A DNA stretch of 64,000 nucleotides from contig UQTW01000006.1 of NCBI GenBank assembly GCA_900544115.1, forward strand, positions 1-64,000, given 5' to 3'. How positions within the stretch are numbered: position 1 is the stretch's first letter; each line of letters opens with the position of its first letter. The notes beneath the pieces were generated by a model. The model made no database searches. It had not been told where the DNA came from and worked only from the letters and a program-made list of their open reading frames with translations. The position numbers were made by a program, and so were the translations under genes. Of the stretch, positions 49,427 through 58,389 are shown piece by piece. This DNA comes from an uncultured Collinsella sp. GTDB lineage: Bacteria; Actinomycetota; Coriobacteriia; Coriobacteriales; Coriobacteriaceae.

Positions 49427-50944
49427 TTACACCAATTCGTGCATGAGATCACGGTTGCGTGCATACAATTCGTCAAAGATATGACGACGCGACGCATATA
49501 GCTCGTGGGCAGCCATATCGGGCACGATTGTTTGTGCAACGCCAAGGACTTGGGCGAGTTCATCCCATGATGCATAGGCGCCACCTGCGAGAGCTGCCAT
49601 GATGGCATCACCGAAGCATGCGCCCACCGTAACCTTGGCAACCGAGACCTCGCGCCCGCATACGTCGGCGATAGCCTGCATCCAAACTGGATTCTTGGTT
49701 CCACCTCCGACAAGCATAATGCGCCCAATTGGCAGTCCATGCTCTCGCTCGATAATGTCGACATGGGATGCAACGGTATACGCGACGCCTTCCAAGGCGG
49801 CGCGAACCATATGGGCTCGCGTATGCCTTCCGGTCAGGCCAAAGAAGACGCCACGTGCCTCGGGATCGTTGAGCGGAGTACGCTCCCCCGCAAAGTACGG
49901 CAGGCACAGGAGCCCATCGGCACCCGGCGCCACATCGGCGGCATCATGCGCCATGACCGAATATGCATCGGGGCCACCGTGGCCCTCGGCCTCCACGGCG
50001 TCGCGATACAGCTCTTGGCGCAGCCACGATGTGAGTGCACCCGCCGTATTGGTCCCCGCGCAGATCCCGTAAGTTCCGGGAATGATAAACGTCCCTGGCC
50101 ACAGGCGGGCATCATCGACCATATGATCAGCTAGGTAGATGAAATACGCCGTGCTCCCCAACTGAACCATCATATCGCCGGGACGAAATACACCCGTCGA
50201 AATGGCCTCGGCACCAGAGTCGCCCGTTCCCACTAAGACAGGTGTCCCTGCCGCGAGCCCTGTCGCCTCAGCCGCGCGCTGCGTAATCACCCCGGCAATA
50301 TCGGTAGCCGACATTACCTCCGCCATCTGGTCAGGCCGGCAGAAACGAGCACATTCCCGAGCATCAACCCTCCAAGTGTAGCGGTCGTATAGGGGAAGAA
50401 AATCCTCCGCCAAGTAACGGTCCACCGTAAAACGCCCCGTCAACTTTGCGCATAGAAACGATGATGCCGTCAGGAACTTCGCGGCACGTTCGTGCACCTC
50501 GGGCATATTCTCCTTAAACCATAAGATCTTAGGAGCAATATCTGATGAGCAGGGATCGTGCCCGAAAAGTTCGCGTGCGCGACCTGACCCATATTCGGAA
50601 AGGAGCTCGTCAATCTGCGGCTTCGAACGTGCATCGACTCCATACAAAATCGCGGGCGCCAGCGCGTTGCACTCGGTATCGACCGGCACACAGTCGCAAC
50701 CCAATGCGGAAAGGCCCACGCATCCGATCTGCGCCGCGTTAACCCCCGATCGCATCACCAGCTCGCGCGACAAGCGGCAAAAATCGCCCCACCAAACTGC
50801 CTCAGCATCATGCTGGTACCATCCATCACACGGGTTGTCCGTCTCATGTCCACAAGAGGCTTGGCAAACGATGTTGCATCGATCATCGATTAAAACGCCT
50901 TTAGAGGCGCTTGTCCCAATATCAATACCCAGATAGAGCGCCAT
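49427..50944 (-). CDS. FGGY-family carbohydrate kinase
   Basis: A 505-aa sugar kinase of the xylulokinase/gluconokinase superfamily. LGIDIGTSASKGVLID at the start is the ATP phosphate-binding loop; GTGDSGAEAIS near residue 230 and MLVGGGTKNPVWMQAIAD near 405 are the two family signatures. The sugar is not recognisable. It is the last gene of the eleven-gene catabolic operon, 6 nt after the BtpA-like gene. Two PfkB kinases lie upstream in the same operon, so three sugar kinases share a transcript, which suggests more than one substrate or successive phosphorylations. Confidence 0.87.
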   Translation of the reverse strand: MALYLGIDIGTSASKGVLIDDRCNIVCQASCGHETDNPCDGWYQHDAEAVWWGDFCRLSRELVMRSGVNAAQIGCVGLSALGCDCVPVDTECNALAPAILYGVDARSKPQIDELLSEYGSGRARELFGHDPCSSDIAPKILWFKENMPEVHERAAKFLTASSFLCAKLTGRFTVDRYLAEDFLPLYDRYTWRVDARECARFCRPDQMAEVMSATDIAGVITQRAAEATGLAAGTPVLVGTGDSGAEAISTGVFRPGDMMVQLGSTAYFIYLADHMVDDARLWPGTFIIPGTYGICAGTNTAGALTSWLRQELYRDAVEAEGHGGPDAYSVMAHDAADVAPGADGLLCLPYFAGERTPLNDPEARGVFFGLTGRHTRAHMVRAALEGVAYTVASHVDIIEREHGLPIGRIMLVGGGTKNPVWMQAIADVCGREVSVAKVTVGACFGDAIMAALAGGAYASWDELAQVLGVAQTIVPDMAAHELYASRRHIFDELYARNRDLMHELV

Positions 50945-50950
50945 AGGTGC

Positions 50951-51760
50951 CTACTCCCCTCGCGCCGTACGAGCGGCAGCCATAAAACGAACCACCCGCT
51001 CAACATCAATCGGGGCATCCAGCTTTCCGTCGCGCTTTAAGCACGTGCCGACAAACGCGCCATCGTAGTGAGCAAATACGTCAGCCACGGTATTTTCGCG
51101 ACAACCGGTGCCACATACCACGGGCACTTCGCCAACACGCTCGCGGACCTCGTCGGCAAGCTCGCCCGAAGCGCCACGACCGGCAGCCGAACCGCCGATG
51201 ACCATCGCATCCGGTAGGCAATTAAAGAGAAGTGAATCGGCAATGTCCGCGGTCGTGCGGTCGTTGAGATAAACCTCGCCCTCGCTCGTGATGAAGTGAA
51301 AAAGCTTGAGGTCGTCCAAGCGCAGCGCCGCCTTGCGACGCATGGTGTGAGCGAAATCTCGGTTAATCAGCCCGAGATCACCGGCCCAGGCACCGCAAAA
51401 ATTGCAGCGCGTGAACTGCGCGTCGACGGCAGCGCACAGCTCGATTGTGGCATCACCATCGTAAATTGCCTCAGCTCCCCAAGGAGTCGACAGATCATGG
51501 GACAGAGCCCCGATTACATAGCCCATCGATGCAAGGGTTGAGGGAGAAACATGCTGCTCATAGGGCATCGAGAGCTCATTGGTAATCAAAATGCCATCGA
51601 CACCGCCCTGCTGCAACGCCTCGAGATCGCGCTTGGCGGCTTCCACGACCTGCGATACGCTTCCGCCCGGGTAATACAGCGGATCGCCCGGCAGAGGACG
51701 CAGGTGCAGCATTCCGATAACCGGCTTTTCGTTCTTGAACATCGAAGTTAGAAACGACAT
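50951..51760 (-). CDS. BtpA/SgcQ-family protein
   Basis: A 269-aa TIM-barrel protein. VIGMLHLRPLPGDPLYYPGG at the start is the BtpA signature, with GVDGILITNE and VIGGSAAGRGASGEL (phosphate-binding-like loop) later. The family includes SgcQ of an E. coli sugar operon and the photosystem I assembly factor BtpA; its reaction is not established, but a phospho-sugar aldolase- or isomerase-like role suits its fold and operon setting. Start MSFLTSMF follows AAGGAG. Confidence 0.85.
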   Translation of the reverse strand: MSFLTSMFKNEKPVIGMLHLRPLPGDPLYYPGGSVSQVVEAAKRDLEALQQGGVDGILITNELSMPYEQHVSPSTLASMGYVIGALSHDLSTPWGAEAIYDGDATIELCAAVDAQFTRCNFCGAWAGDLGLINRDFAHTMRRKAALRLDDLKLFHFITSEGEVYLNDRTTADIADSLLFNCLPDAMVIGGSAAGRGASGELADEVRERVGEVPVVCGTGCRENTVADVFAHYDGAFVGTCLKRDGKLDAPIDVERVVRFMAAARTARGE

Positions 51761-51793
51761 AACGTGCTCCTTCATAGGGTTATTGCAGGGACG

Positions 51794-52222
51794 TTACTCC
51801 CCCAGCACCTCGACGTACACTTTTCGCTTCTGCGGACCGTCAAACTCCGCAAGATAGATGTTCTGGGCACTTCCGCACACGATGTGGCCATCTTGGACGG
51901 GAAAGAAGCAACTGTTTCCACAAATCATGCTCTTGATATGCCCACAGGAGTTGTTACCGGTGGCTCCATAGCTCGGCAGGAAGTGTGCATGCGCATAGGG
52001 GGCATCGAGTGGGGCGATGCGATCAAGCGTCTCCATAAGATCCGTCTCCACGCAGGGCAGCCCCTCGTTTACCACGATTCCGCAGGTCGTATGCGACAAA
52101 ATAATCGCCGCCAAGCCATTGGTCACCGAGCTGCGTTCGATGGCAGCGTGCACGTCCTCGGTAATATCGATGAACTGGTCCGGAGCAGTCGATAGATAGC
52201 TCAATGTCTCGAGCGTCACCAT
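51794..52222 (-). CDS. YjbQ/UPF0047 family protein
   Basis: A 142-aa protein of the YjbQ family, in which some members have weak thiamine-phosphate synthase activity. The conserved ILSHTTCGIVVNEG motif carries likely metal-binding residues, HAHFLPSYGAT the His residues, and NIYLAEFDGPQKRKVYVEV the end signature. An ATG at 52222 and a GTG at 52228 are both possible. It overlaps or nearly touches the upstream amidohydrolase gene, so its presence in the sugar operon is not accidental, but its role there is unclear. Confidence 0.85.
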   Translation of the reverse strand: MVTLETLSYLSTAPDQFIDITEDVHAAIERSSVTNGLAAIILSHTTCGIVVNEGLPCVETDLMETLDRIAPLDAPYAHAHFLPSYGATGNNSCGHIKSMICGNSCFFPVQDGHIVCGSAQNIYLAEFDGPQKRKVYVEVLGE

Positions 52223-52224
52223 GT

Positions 52225-53085
52225 TCACTCATCCCCTTCAAGAAAACGCAGGGCATTACCCCAGTAGAGCCTTTCTCGCGCATCATCGCGCATGGGCACG
52301 GTATCGAGCGCCCGCTTGAGTTTGAATGCACGGAAGCGCGGCGTATTGCTGGCGAACATCACTTGGTGCGATAGCGCGCGCTCATACCACAGCGGCCCCA
52401 TATCGACCGTGAAAAGACGCTGCATCATCTCCTCGGGCGAATCGATGTAAGTGATAGAGGTGTCCGCGTAGCAGTTGGGATACTTGAGCAGCATCGCCAC
52501 GGTCTCGCGCACCCAGGGCCAGCCAAAATGGGTCAAACTAAAACGCACATTTGGATGCGTTGCGATTGTGTGCTCAAATGCAAGCGGGTTACTGCGCGAG
52601 AGCTCTGCGCCCGGCTCCCAAGACATACCGGCATGGAAAACCACCGGCTTGTTATAGCGCTCGCACAGTTCGTAAAGCGGCTCGGCCACAGCATCATCGG
52701 GGGCAAAACCCTGCTTTGCAGGATGCAGGCAAAGCCCCTTTGCCCCCAACTCGGTAAAGGCGCGCTCCAATTCGTCTGCGGCACCGCTCACCTGCGGGTC
52801 TACGCTCGCAAATCCCCACAGACGATCGGGATGTGCGGCAACCAGCATGGCAATCTGGTCATTGGTGCCAAAGTGCCCTCCGCATGCCGTGGTTACATCG
52901 AGCGGCATGAGCACGCTCTTCTGCACATCGCAGACGTCCATCTCGACTTGAAGCTCATCCCAATCCATGGGGCCCATATGCCCCATACCAAATTCTCGTG
53001 ACCAAAAACCGAATCCATCAGGCTCATCACCCGGCGTACAGATCTCGCCGTAGAGCATAGGATGGACCAACATGTCGATAACCAT
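52225..53085 (-). CDS. Amidohydrolase-2 family hydrolase
   Basis: A 286-aa TIM-barrel metal-dependent hydrolase/decarboxylase-like protein. DMLVHPMLYG opens it, with LCLHPAKQGFAPDD near residue 128, PVVFHAGMSWEPG near 153 and VRFSLTHFGWPWVRETVAM near 188, which are the metal and active-site histidine strands. Members hydrolyse lactones or remove carboxyl groups. Start MVIDMLVHP follows AAAGGAG. It lies between a PfkB kinase and yjbQ in the operon. Substrate unknown. Confidence 0.85.
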   Translation of the reverse strand: MVIDMLVHPMLYGEICTPGDEPDGFGFWSREFGMGHMGPMDWDELQVEMDVCDVQKSVLMPLDVTTACGGHFGTNDQIAMLVAAHPDRLWGFASVDPQVSGAADELERAFTELGAKGLCLHPAKQGFAPDDAVAEPLYELCERYNKPVVFHAGMSWEPGAELSRSNPLAFEHTIATHPNVRFSLTHFGWPWVRETVAMLLKYPNCYADTSITYIDSPEEMMQRLFTVDMGPLWYERALSHQVMFASNTPRFRAFKLKRALDTVPMRDDARERLYWGNALRFLEGDE

Positions 53086-53112
53086 TTCGTACTCCTTTCC
53101 AGGCATTTGACC

Positions 53113-53913
53113 CTAGTACGGCTCAAACGAACCAATCACTCGGGACGACAGCTCAGCGCCCGCCTTCATACACGCCGGAATATCAAGGCCATCGATCACG
53201 CCCTTGGTAAACCCGGCGATATACGAGTCGCCGGCACCCACGGTATTAACGACCTTCTCCGCCGGCACGATCCCGCACTCATAGAAGCGCTCACCGTCAT
53301 AGGCAATGCTTCCCTTCTCGCCAAGCGTGGCAACCGCAACGCGCGGCCCCAATTCCTGCGCGTGACGCACCCAGTCCCGCAGCTCCGGAGTGTCATCTTC
53401 AAACGACATAAATGCGTAGTCAACGTAGGGAAAATGATTCTCGCAGGCATATTCGGGATCCTGGCTGAACACCGAGAAGTCCATAACCACCGTCTTGCCC
53501 GCATCATGCCACTCGGGCAGGAGGTCCAAACAATTGCCAAACAGGTCGGTATGAATGATGTCATGCTCTAGGATAAACGCCCGGTCATCTTCATTCGGAC
53601 GATATGTCTCCATTACGCCATCGATTGCCTCGAGATGCACGCGATCGACGCCGTCTTTCAATGCCATGAGCATCACCGAGGTGTCGCCATCCTCCACCCG
53701 CAGATGAGAGATATCAAACCCCTCGGCGGCCAGCGCCTCTCTCATCTTGTCTCCGTACTCGTCCTTGCCGACAACCGACACGGCGGATACCGAAACGCCC
53801 ATTCGTGCAAGATGGATACCCCAGTCAATGCCATTACCAGTCGGATAGAACACGCCGATGTTTTGATAGACGTCCGCACAGCAAAAACCAGCCGCACACG
53901 CTTTAATACCCAT
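53113..53913 (-). CDS. PfkB-family sugar kinase (second, FrlD-like)
   Basis: A 266-aa ribokinase-family enzyme. FYPTGNGIDWGIHLARMG near residue 23 is the substrate-binding region, and VVNTVGAGDSYIAGF near residue 220 is the C-terminal PfkB signature with the catalytic Asp. It resembles the other PfkB kinase of this operon and the short FrlD/FraD kinases rather than longer ribokinases. It has TGNGID where its partner has GGNAVN, hinting at a different substrate. GGAG precedes the ATG. A terminator-like hairpin lies between the two kinase genes. Confidence 0.85.
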   Translation of the reverse strand: MGIKACAAGFCCADVYQNIGVFYPTGNGIDWGIHLARMGVSVSAVSVVGKDEYGDKMREALAAEGFDISHLRVEDGDTSVMLMALKDGVDRVHLEAIDGVMETYRPNEDDRAFILEHDIIHTDLFGNCLDLLPEWHDAGKTVVMDFSVFSQDPEYACENHFPYVDYAFMSFEDDTPELRDWVRHAQELGPRVAVATLGEKGSIAYDGERFYECGIVPAEKVVNTVGAGDSYIAGFTKGVIDGLDIPACMKAGAELSSRVIGSFEPY

Positions 53914-53930
53914 GGTCTTCTCCAATGTTC

Positions 53931-53964
53931 AAAAGGGGACCCACCACATGGCGAGCCCCCTTTT
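53931..53964 (-). terminator. Internal terminator-like hairpin of the catabolic operon
   Basis: AAAAGGGG at 53931-53938 pairs with CCCCTTTT at 53957-53964, in the only large gap (121 bp) of the operon, just before the second PfkB gene. It could lower expression of the five downstream genes. Confidence 0.55.
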
Positions 53965-54034
53965 CGCGTTTCGCTTATTGTTTTGCATCGGCTGTCCAAG
54001 GCCTCATAGCCAGACCGCCGTACGCTTTCTTAAG

Positions 54035-54898
54035 CTATTCGACGATTGGTGCTCCGTGGCCCCAAGAACCTTCCATGCCGCACACGGTCGAGGCAAACCC
54101 GGCAGCAAAGTCGAGCGCGCGCTCGATGGCCTCGGCGCCACCCTCACCACGCTTGGCGGAATCGAGATAGCACATCAAAAACGAGGTGAGGAACGAGTCG
54201 CCCGCCCCCATGGTGTCCTTCATGTCCGTTACCGGTTTAGCCAGCTGGCGGTAATAACGCTCGCCGTCGTAAGCGATGCAGCCCTCGGCGCCCGCCGTAG
54301 CCGACACAAAACGCGGACCCAGATCCTTCACCCATGCCAGACGCTCGCGAATCTCGTCCTCACTCGCGGCATCCGCCGCACTAAAGAAAGCAAAATCGAC
54401 ATAGGGCGCAATCTGCTCGTAGTACTCGTCGGTGGAGTCGTCCGAAAAGTCAAAAGAGACCGTGACGCCCGCAGCCTTCAACTTGGGCAGCTCGCGCTCG
54501 GTGAAGCAATAGTTGCCCGAATGAACCACATCGAACTGCTTCATGTACGAAAGGTCAAAGCGATCGAGAACATAGCGCGCATCGCCACGGATACCGCCCT
54601 CGTTGGAGCCGAGGAAGACACGGTCACCGTCAACGACGGTCACGCGAGCCGCTCCGTTCTCGCCAATCATCTGCTCGCACTTGTCAAGCTCGATACCCTC
54701 ATCCTCGAGGCTTGTAATGACATGCTCGGCAGCGGCGTCATTGCCAAAAATGCCCATGTATGCAGAGCGTGCGGCACCGCATTTCTTGGCATAAACGGCG
54801 AAGTTCACCGCATTGCCGCCGGGATACATGGTGTGGATATGCTCGTAGCGATCGACGACGTTGTCGCCAAATCCGAGCGCGTTAACGTTAAATGCCAT
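54035..54898 (-). CDS. PfkB-family kinase, FrlD/FraD-like (Amadori-product 6-kinase)
   Basis: A 287-aa kinase expected to phosphorylate the sugar 6-position of a fructosyl-amino compound. YPGGNAVNFAVYAKKCG near residue 26, DRVFLGSNEGG, DVVHSGNYC and VTDMKDTMGAGDSFLTSF near 225 run in the order I recall for E. coli FrlD, including a C-terminal GSWGHGAP like its YHGAW end. It lies 14 bp after the SIS-domain deglycase gene, the pairing seen in the frl and fra systems. Start ATG follows AGAAGGGG at suitable spacing. Confidence 0.87.
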   Translation of the reverse strand: MAFNVNALGFGDNVVDRYEHIHTMYPGGNAVNFAVYAKKCGAARSAYMGIFGNDAAAEHVITSLEDEGIELDKCEQMIGENGAARVTVVDGDRVFLGSNEGGIRGDARYVLDRFDLSYMKQFDVVHSGNYCFTERELPKLKAAGVTVSFDFSDDSTDEYYEQIAPYVDFAFFSAADAASEDEIRERLAWVKDLGPRFVSATAGAEGCIAYDGERYYRQLAKPVTDMKDTMGAGDSFLTSFLMCYLDSAKRGEGGAEAIERALDFAAGFASTVCGMEGSWGHGAPIVE

Positions 54899-54912
54899 GG
54901 CCTTTGCCCCTT

Positions 54913-55881
54913 CTAGTACTCGACAACACCCATATAGCGACGGAAATCGGGATCGTGATCAAACACCTTGCCGCGTGCAGCACGCAGCTCGCAGTTCATG
55001 GCGTAGAACAGCACCGGGTCCAGATAGGCACGGACGCTCGCCGGCACGGCTTCCATACCGTACTCCTTGGCATCGAGCACCATCAGCGTATCGGTATGCG
55101 TCTTAAGGAACGCAAGGGCGCGCTCGTCCATGGCACGGCACTCGCTGGAGCCCATCTGCAGGAAGTAAAAAACGCCATCCTGAGTAGCCTCGAAGGGGCC
55201 GTGGAAGTACTCGGCAGAGTGGATGTAGCTGCAGTGCTGCCACTGCATCTCCATAAGAGAGCAGATAGCGAAACCGTAGGTCTGGCTAAAGTTGGGACCG
55301 CTGCCCAGAATGTAGAAGAACTCGTGCTCCTGGCAAAGCTTGGCAAAACGATCGCCTAGCTCGGCATTTACCTTCTCACGTGCCGGGGGAAGAATCTTAT
55401 CCATCTCGGCGATACCGGCATACATATCGGCAAGATCGGCGTAGCCCTCCTGCTGATCGAGCAGCTCGGCCGCAAGCGACAGCGAAATGCCAGCGGGGAC
55501 CTCGGCCTGCGGCACGCCCTCGCCCCACGGGTAGACCCACGTGGTCCACTTGCCGGAGTCAATCTTGGATCCAGCGTTGTCGGTCTGGGCGATCACCGTA
55601 GCGCCGGCAGCAAGGGCAATCTCACAGCCCTCGACGACCTCGGGGGTGTTGCCACTGTGGCTGCAAGCAATGACCAGGGATTTCTCACCCAAGCGGCGCG
55701 GGCGCATGATATCAAACTCGCGAGCCGTATAGATATACGAAGTGAAGGTGGTTGCCTCGCGCTGCAGAAGCTCATGAGCCGGGATCAAATCGATCATGGA
55801 GCCACCGCAAGCAATCCAGTAGACGCTGTCGAACTTGCCCTTCTCGGCAATTGCCTCTTTGATCAGATCGTGTGCGTTCAT
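54913..55881 (-). CDS. SIS-domain deglycase, FrlB/FraB-like
   Basis: A 322-aa protein with two sugar-isomerase domains. It should split a 6-phosphofructosyl-amino acid into the free amino acid and glucose 6-phosphate. VYWIACGGSMIDLIPA and IACSHSGNTPEVVEG are the first SIS domain; YILGSGPNFSQTYGFAI and SAEYFHGPFEAT (a catalytic Glu-His pair region) the second. The C-terminal DHDPDFRRYMGVVEY closely resembles the end of E. coli FrlB as I recall it. Start MNAHDLI follows AAAGGAA. Its product would feed pgi, located 7 kb away. Confidence 0.9.
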   Translation of the reverse strand: MNAHDLIKEAIAEKGKFDSVYWIACGGSMIDLIPAHELLQREATTFTSYIYTAREFDIMRPRRLGEKSLVIACSHSGNTPEVVEGCEIALAAGATVIAQTDNAGSKIDSGKWTTWVYPWGEGVPQAEVPAGISLSLAAELLDQQEGYADLADMYAGIAEMDKILPPAREKVNAELGDRFAKLCQEHEFFYILGSGPNFSQTYGFAICSLMEMQWQHCSYIHSAEYFHGPFEATQDGVFYFLQMGSSECRAMDERALAFLKTHTDTLMVLDAKEYGMEAVPASVRAYLDPVLFYAMNCELRAARGKVFDHDPDFRRYMGVVEY

Positions 55882-55943
55882 ATCCAGTTCCTTTCTTGTT
55901 TGGTCCGCAATCAATGACGTTGGCTGCGTGGCCGATAGTTGGT

Positions 55944-56795
55944 TTAGTCAATCAGATATTTCTCGAATGCGGCCATGTTCTTGGCATCTGCCGCCGCCGG
56001 GTCATCGTAGTAACGCCCGTCCGTGATTTCCTGGCCCAGCATGCCATCGAAACCATGGGCATTAAGCGTAGCGACGAAGGCGTCCATATCGTGCTTGCCA
56101 TCGCCCCACACCAGATGGCCATACGGGTCACCGTCGATAAAGTGCATCTCGTGAATTGCCCCATCACCAAAGGCGGCAAACCAGTCCTCGAGCGTCTCGC
56201 CCGCAACGCCCATCGCGGTTGTATCAACCATGGGCTGTAAGTACGGGCTCGCGACCTCGTCAATCATGCGCTTCGCATCCGAAACCGTCGTTACAAGGTT
56301 GCTCTCCTCGGGACGCAGGCTTTCCATCGTAAGCACCAGACCGTGCTCACCGGCATACTCCGCCAGAATGGACAAGTGCTCGCGGCTGCGCTTCCAGGCT
56401 TCCTCGCGGTCCTCGTCCCAGTCGCCCCAGCCCGAGTTGACGGACATACGGTCGCACCCAAGTACCTCGGCAAGCTCAATGCCGTGCTTAAAGTACGCCA
56501 GGCTGCGCTGTTCATGCAGCGGTTTGCGTGCGCAGTACTGCCAAGGATAGACAACATTCTCGGGGCACAGAGTACGATACCTAAGCCCACGGTCTGCAGC
56601 CTTTTTCGCCAGGACCTCAGCCTCAAAGTAGCCCGTGTGGTCGAGCGTCACATGCGGCTCCGCACACCACAGCTCAATGGACTCAAAGCCCAAACGCTGC
56701 TGCACATCAAGGAAGTAATCGAGCGACCACATGATGTAGTGGATATTCATGCCCGCAATCTGTTCGCGGCGCAGCGTCGGTTTGGATTCAGACAT
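55944..56795 (-). CDS. Xylose isomerase-like TIM-barrel epimerase, FrlC-like
   Basis: A 283-aa sugar phosphate isomerase/epimerase. LGFESIELWCAEPHV near residue 35, VLTMESLRPEESNLVTT near 140 and PMVDTTAMG near 175 carry the Glu, Glu and Asp metal ligands, and EMHFIDGD the following His. E. coli FrlC interconverts fructoselysine and psicoselysine; the TIM-barrel architecture and operon position match. The Salmonella fra locus lacks such an enzyme, so its presence favours an epimer-handling pathway. AAGGAGG precedes the ATG. Confidence 0.84.
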   Translation of the reverse strand: MSESKPTLRREQIAGMNIHYIMWSLDYFLDVQQRLGFESIELWCAEPHVTLDHTGYFEAEVLAKKAADRGLRYRTLCPENVVYPWQYCARKPLHEQRSLAYFKHGIELAEVLGCDRMSVNSGWGDWDEDREEAWKRSREHLSILAEYAGEHGLVLTMESLRPEESNLVTTVSDAKRMIDEVASPYLQPMVDTTAMGVAGETLEDWFAAFGDGAIHEMHFIDGDPYGHLVWGDGKHDMDAFVATLNAHGFDGMLGQEITDGRYYDDPAAADAKNMAAFEKYLID

Positions 56796-56796
56796 C

Positions 56797-58380
56797 TTAT
56801 GCCTCCTTATTTCGATCGAACACGATTTGTCCGTCCGACATCGTCATATCAACCGAAAGATCGCGTGCGTCGCGATAATCGAGGTCGAACACATCCCGAT
56901 CGAGCACGCAGATATCGGCAAGCTTGCCGACCTCAAGCGTACCCAGTTCGTCTTCGCGCATCAGATCGTACGCGCCCCCGGCAGTCCAAGCACGCAAGAG
57001 CTCGACAAGCGTCAGCGCGTTGGCCTCATTCACGGGCAGCCCATCGTCGAAGTATCCACCGCACGCGCTGTAGATTGACTCGCCCAGGCTCGGAATCAGC
57101 AGTGGCAAATCCGTACCACAGCACACCGTGCATCCGGAATCTTCCATGCCGCGGCGATTCCAGCTGTGCAAAAGTCGCGTCTCGCCAATTTGTCGACGCA
57201 TCATCGACAGGCAATCCTCGCGCCGGTCCAGCGTCAAAATCTGCGGATAGACCTCGCAAATTCCACCTAACTTGCCAAACTCGACAAGATCGGTCGGATC
57301 AGAGTTCTCGAGATCGGTAATCGCATGGCGGCGAAGCAACCGTCCATGCTCGTCTCGAGGCAGCGAGGCATAGAGCGCCACGGTGCGACGAACGGCGCCA
57401 TCGCCCTGGCAATGCAAGGAATATCGGAAGCCGTCAGCATCAATTGCGCGCAGCTCGTTCTCAATCAGATCCCACTCGGGCTCCTCGACAACCGTCTTGC
57501 CGGCAGCTCCCGCATCGGCCGTGTCCTCATAGGGGTCAATCATCTCGGCAAGCCCCGCCCATACGCCGCGATCGGTCATACGGTTGAAGCCAGAAAAACG
57601 AACGAACGGTCCCCGAAAGCGCTCTCGTGCCTCGCGAGCATACGACAGATTTGCACCGGCACCCACCGGCTGCGACATCATAGAGACGCGAACCGTCAGC
57701 TCACCAGATTCTTCACGGCGAGCCATTTCGTCGGCAAAACCGTAGTAGTCATCAAACGCCATCTCCTTGATGGCGGTAACGCCGCGCTCGTTAAGCATGC
57801 TCATGTAGTCCGAATACCCCGCACGTACCTCGGGCAGCGCGAGGAAATCGCTCATCATGCGCCAGATCTTCTCGGCATAGCACGCCTGGGGTGTGAAGCC
57901 GTATCGCGCACTGGCGGCAGCATTGAGAACGCAGGTCTCCGCACCCGGTGTAAAGCAGACGACAGGGATATCGCCAAAACAATCGTCAAACACAGCCGCC
58001 GTATTTGCGTTCTCGGCATCCGATGCCAACGTTTCGGGTAGGTTGTGGCCAAAAGCCGCCGCGCAATCCGGATGATCTTCTTTCCATGCACGCAAGAGCG
58101 ACACGGCCTCTTTGGCATCAGCGATGCCGGACAGATCAGGCCCCAACGTCCGCAGCGCCCAGCCTGTATAGAAGGTATGCACATCGATCAGGCCAGGCAT
58201 GACGGTGCGGTCGCCCAGGTCAACTACCTCGTCCGCCTGGGTCAAATACGAAGCTAGCTCACACTTGGTGCCAACAGCCTCAATTCGATTGCCACGGACC
58301 GCTACGAAACCTTCAAACGGCAGGTCCCCCGTACCGGTAAAGACGCTCTTAGACGTCAGGACCGTCAAACGATCAGACAT
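56797..58380 (-). CDS. Amidohydrolase-3 (YtcJ-like) family protein
   Basis: A 527-aa metal-dependent hydrolase. TVMPGLIDVHTFYTG near residue 58 holds the first metal-ligand site (here H-T-F, the usual second His being replaced), with FRYSLHCQGDGAVRRTV near 330 and CCGTDLPLL near 430 providing later ligands. YtcJ-like enzymes cleave formamide or other amide bonds. In this operon, directly after the transporter and 1 nt before frlC, it could remove an acyl or amide group from the imported compound. A start at ATG 58380 follows AGGTGG; GTG 58389 is the alternative. Confidence 0.83.
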   Translation of the reverse strand: MSDRLTVLTSKSVFTGTGDLPFEGFVAVRGNRIEAVGTKCELASYLTQADEVVDLGDRTVMPGLIDVHTFYTGWALRTLGPDLSGIADAKEAVSLLRAWKEDHPDCAAAFGHNLPETLASDAENANTAAVFDDCFGDIPVVCFTPGAETCVLNAAASARYGFTPQACYAEKIWRMMSDFLALPEVRAGYSDYMSMLNERGVTAIKEMAFDDYYGFADEMARREESGELTVRVSMMSQPVGAGANLSYAREARERFRGPFVRFSGFNRMTDRGVWAGLAEMIDPYEDTADAGAAGKTVVEEPEWDLIENELRAIDADGFRYSLHCQGDGAVRRTVALYASLPRDEHGRLLRRHAITDLENSDPTDLVEFGKLGGICEVYPQILTLDRREDCLSMMRRQIGETRLLHSWNRRGMEDSGCTVCCGTDLPLLIPSLGESIYSACGGYFDDGLPVNEANALTLVELLRAWTAGGAYDLMREDELGTLEVGKLADICVLDRDVFDLDYRDARDLSVDMTMSDGQIVFDRNKEA

Positions 58381-58389
58381 CACAACCAC

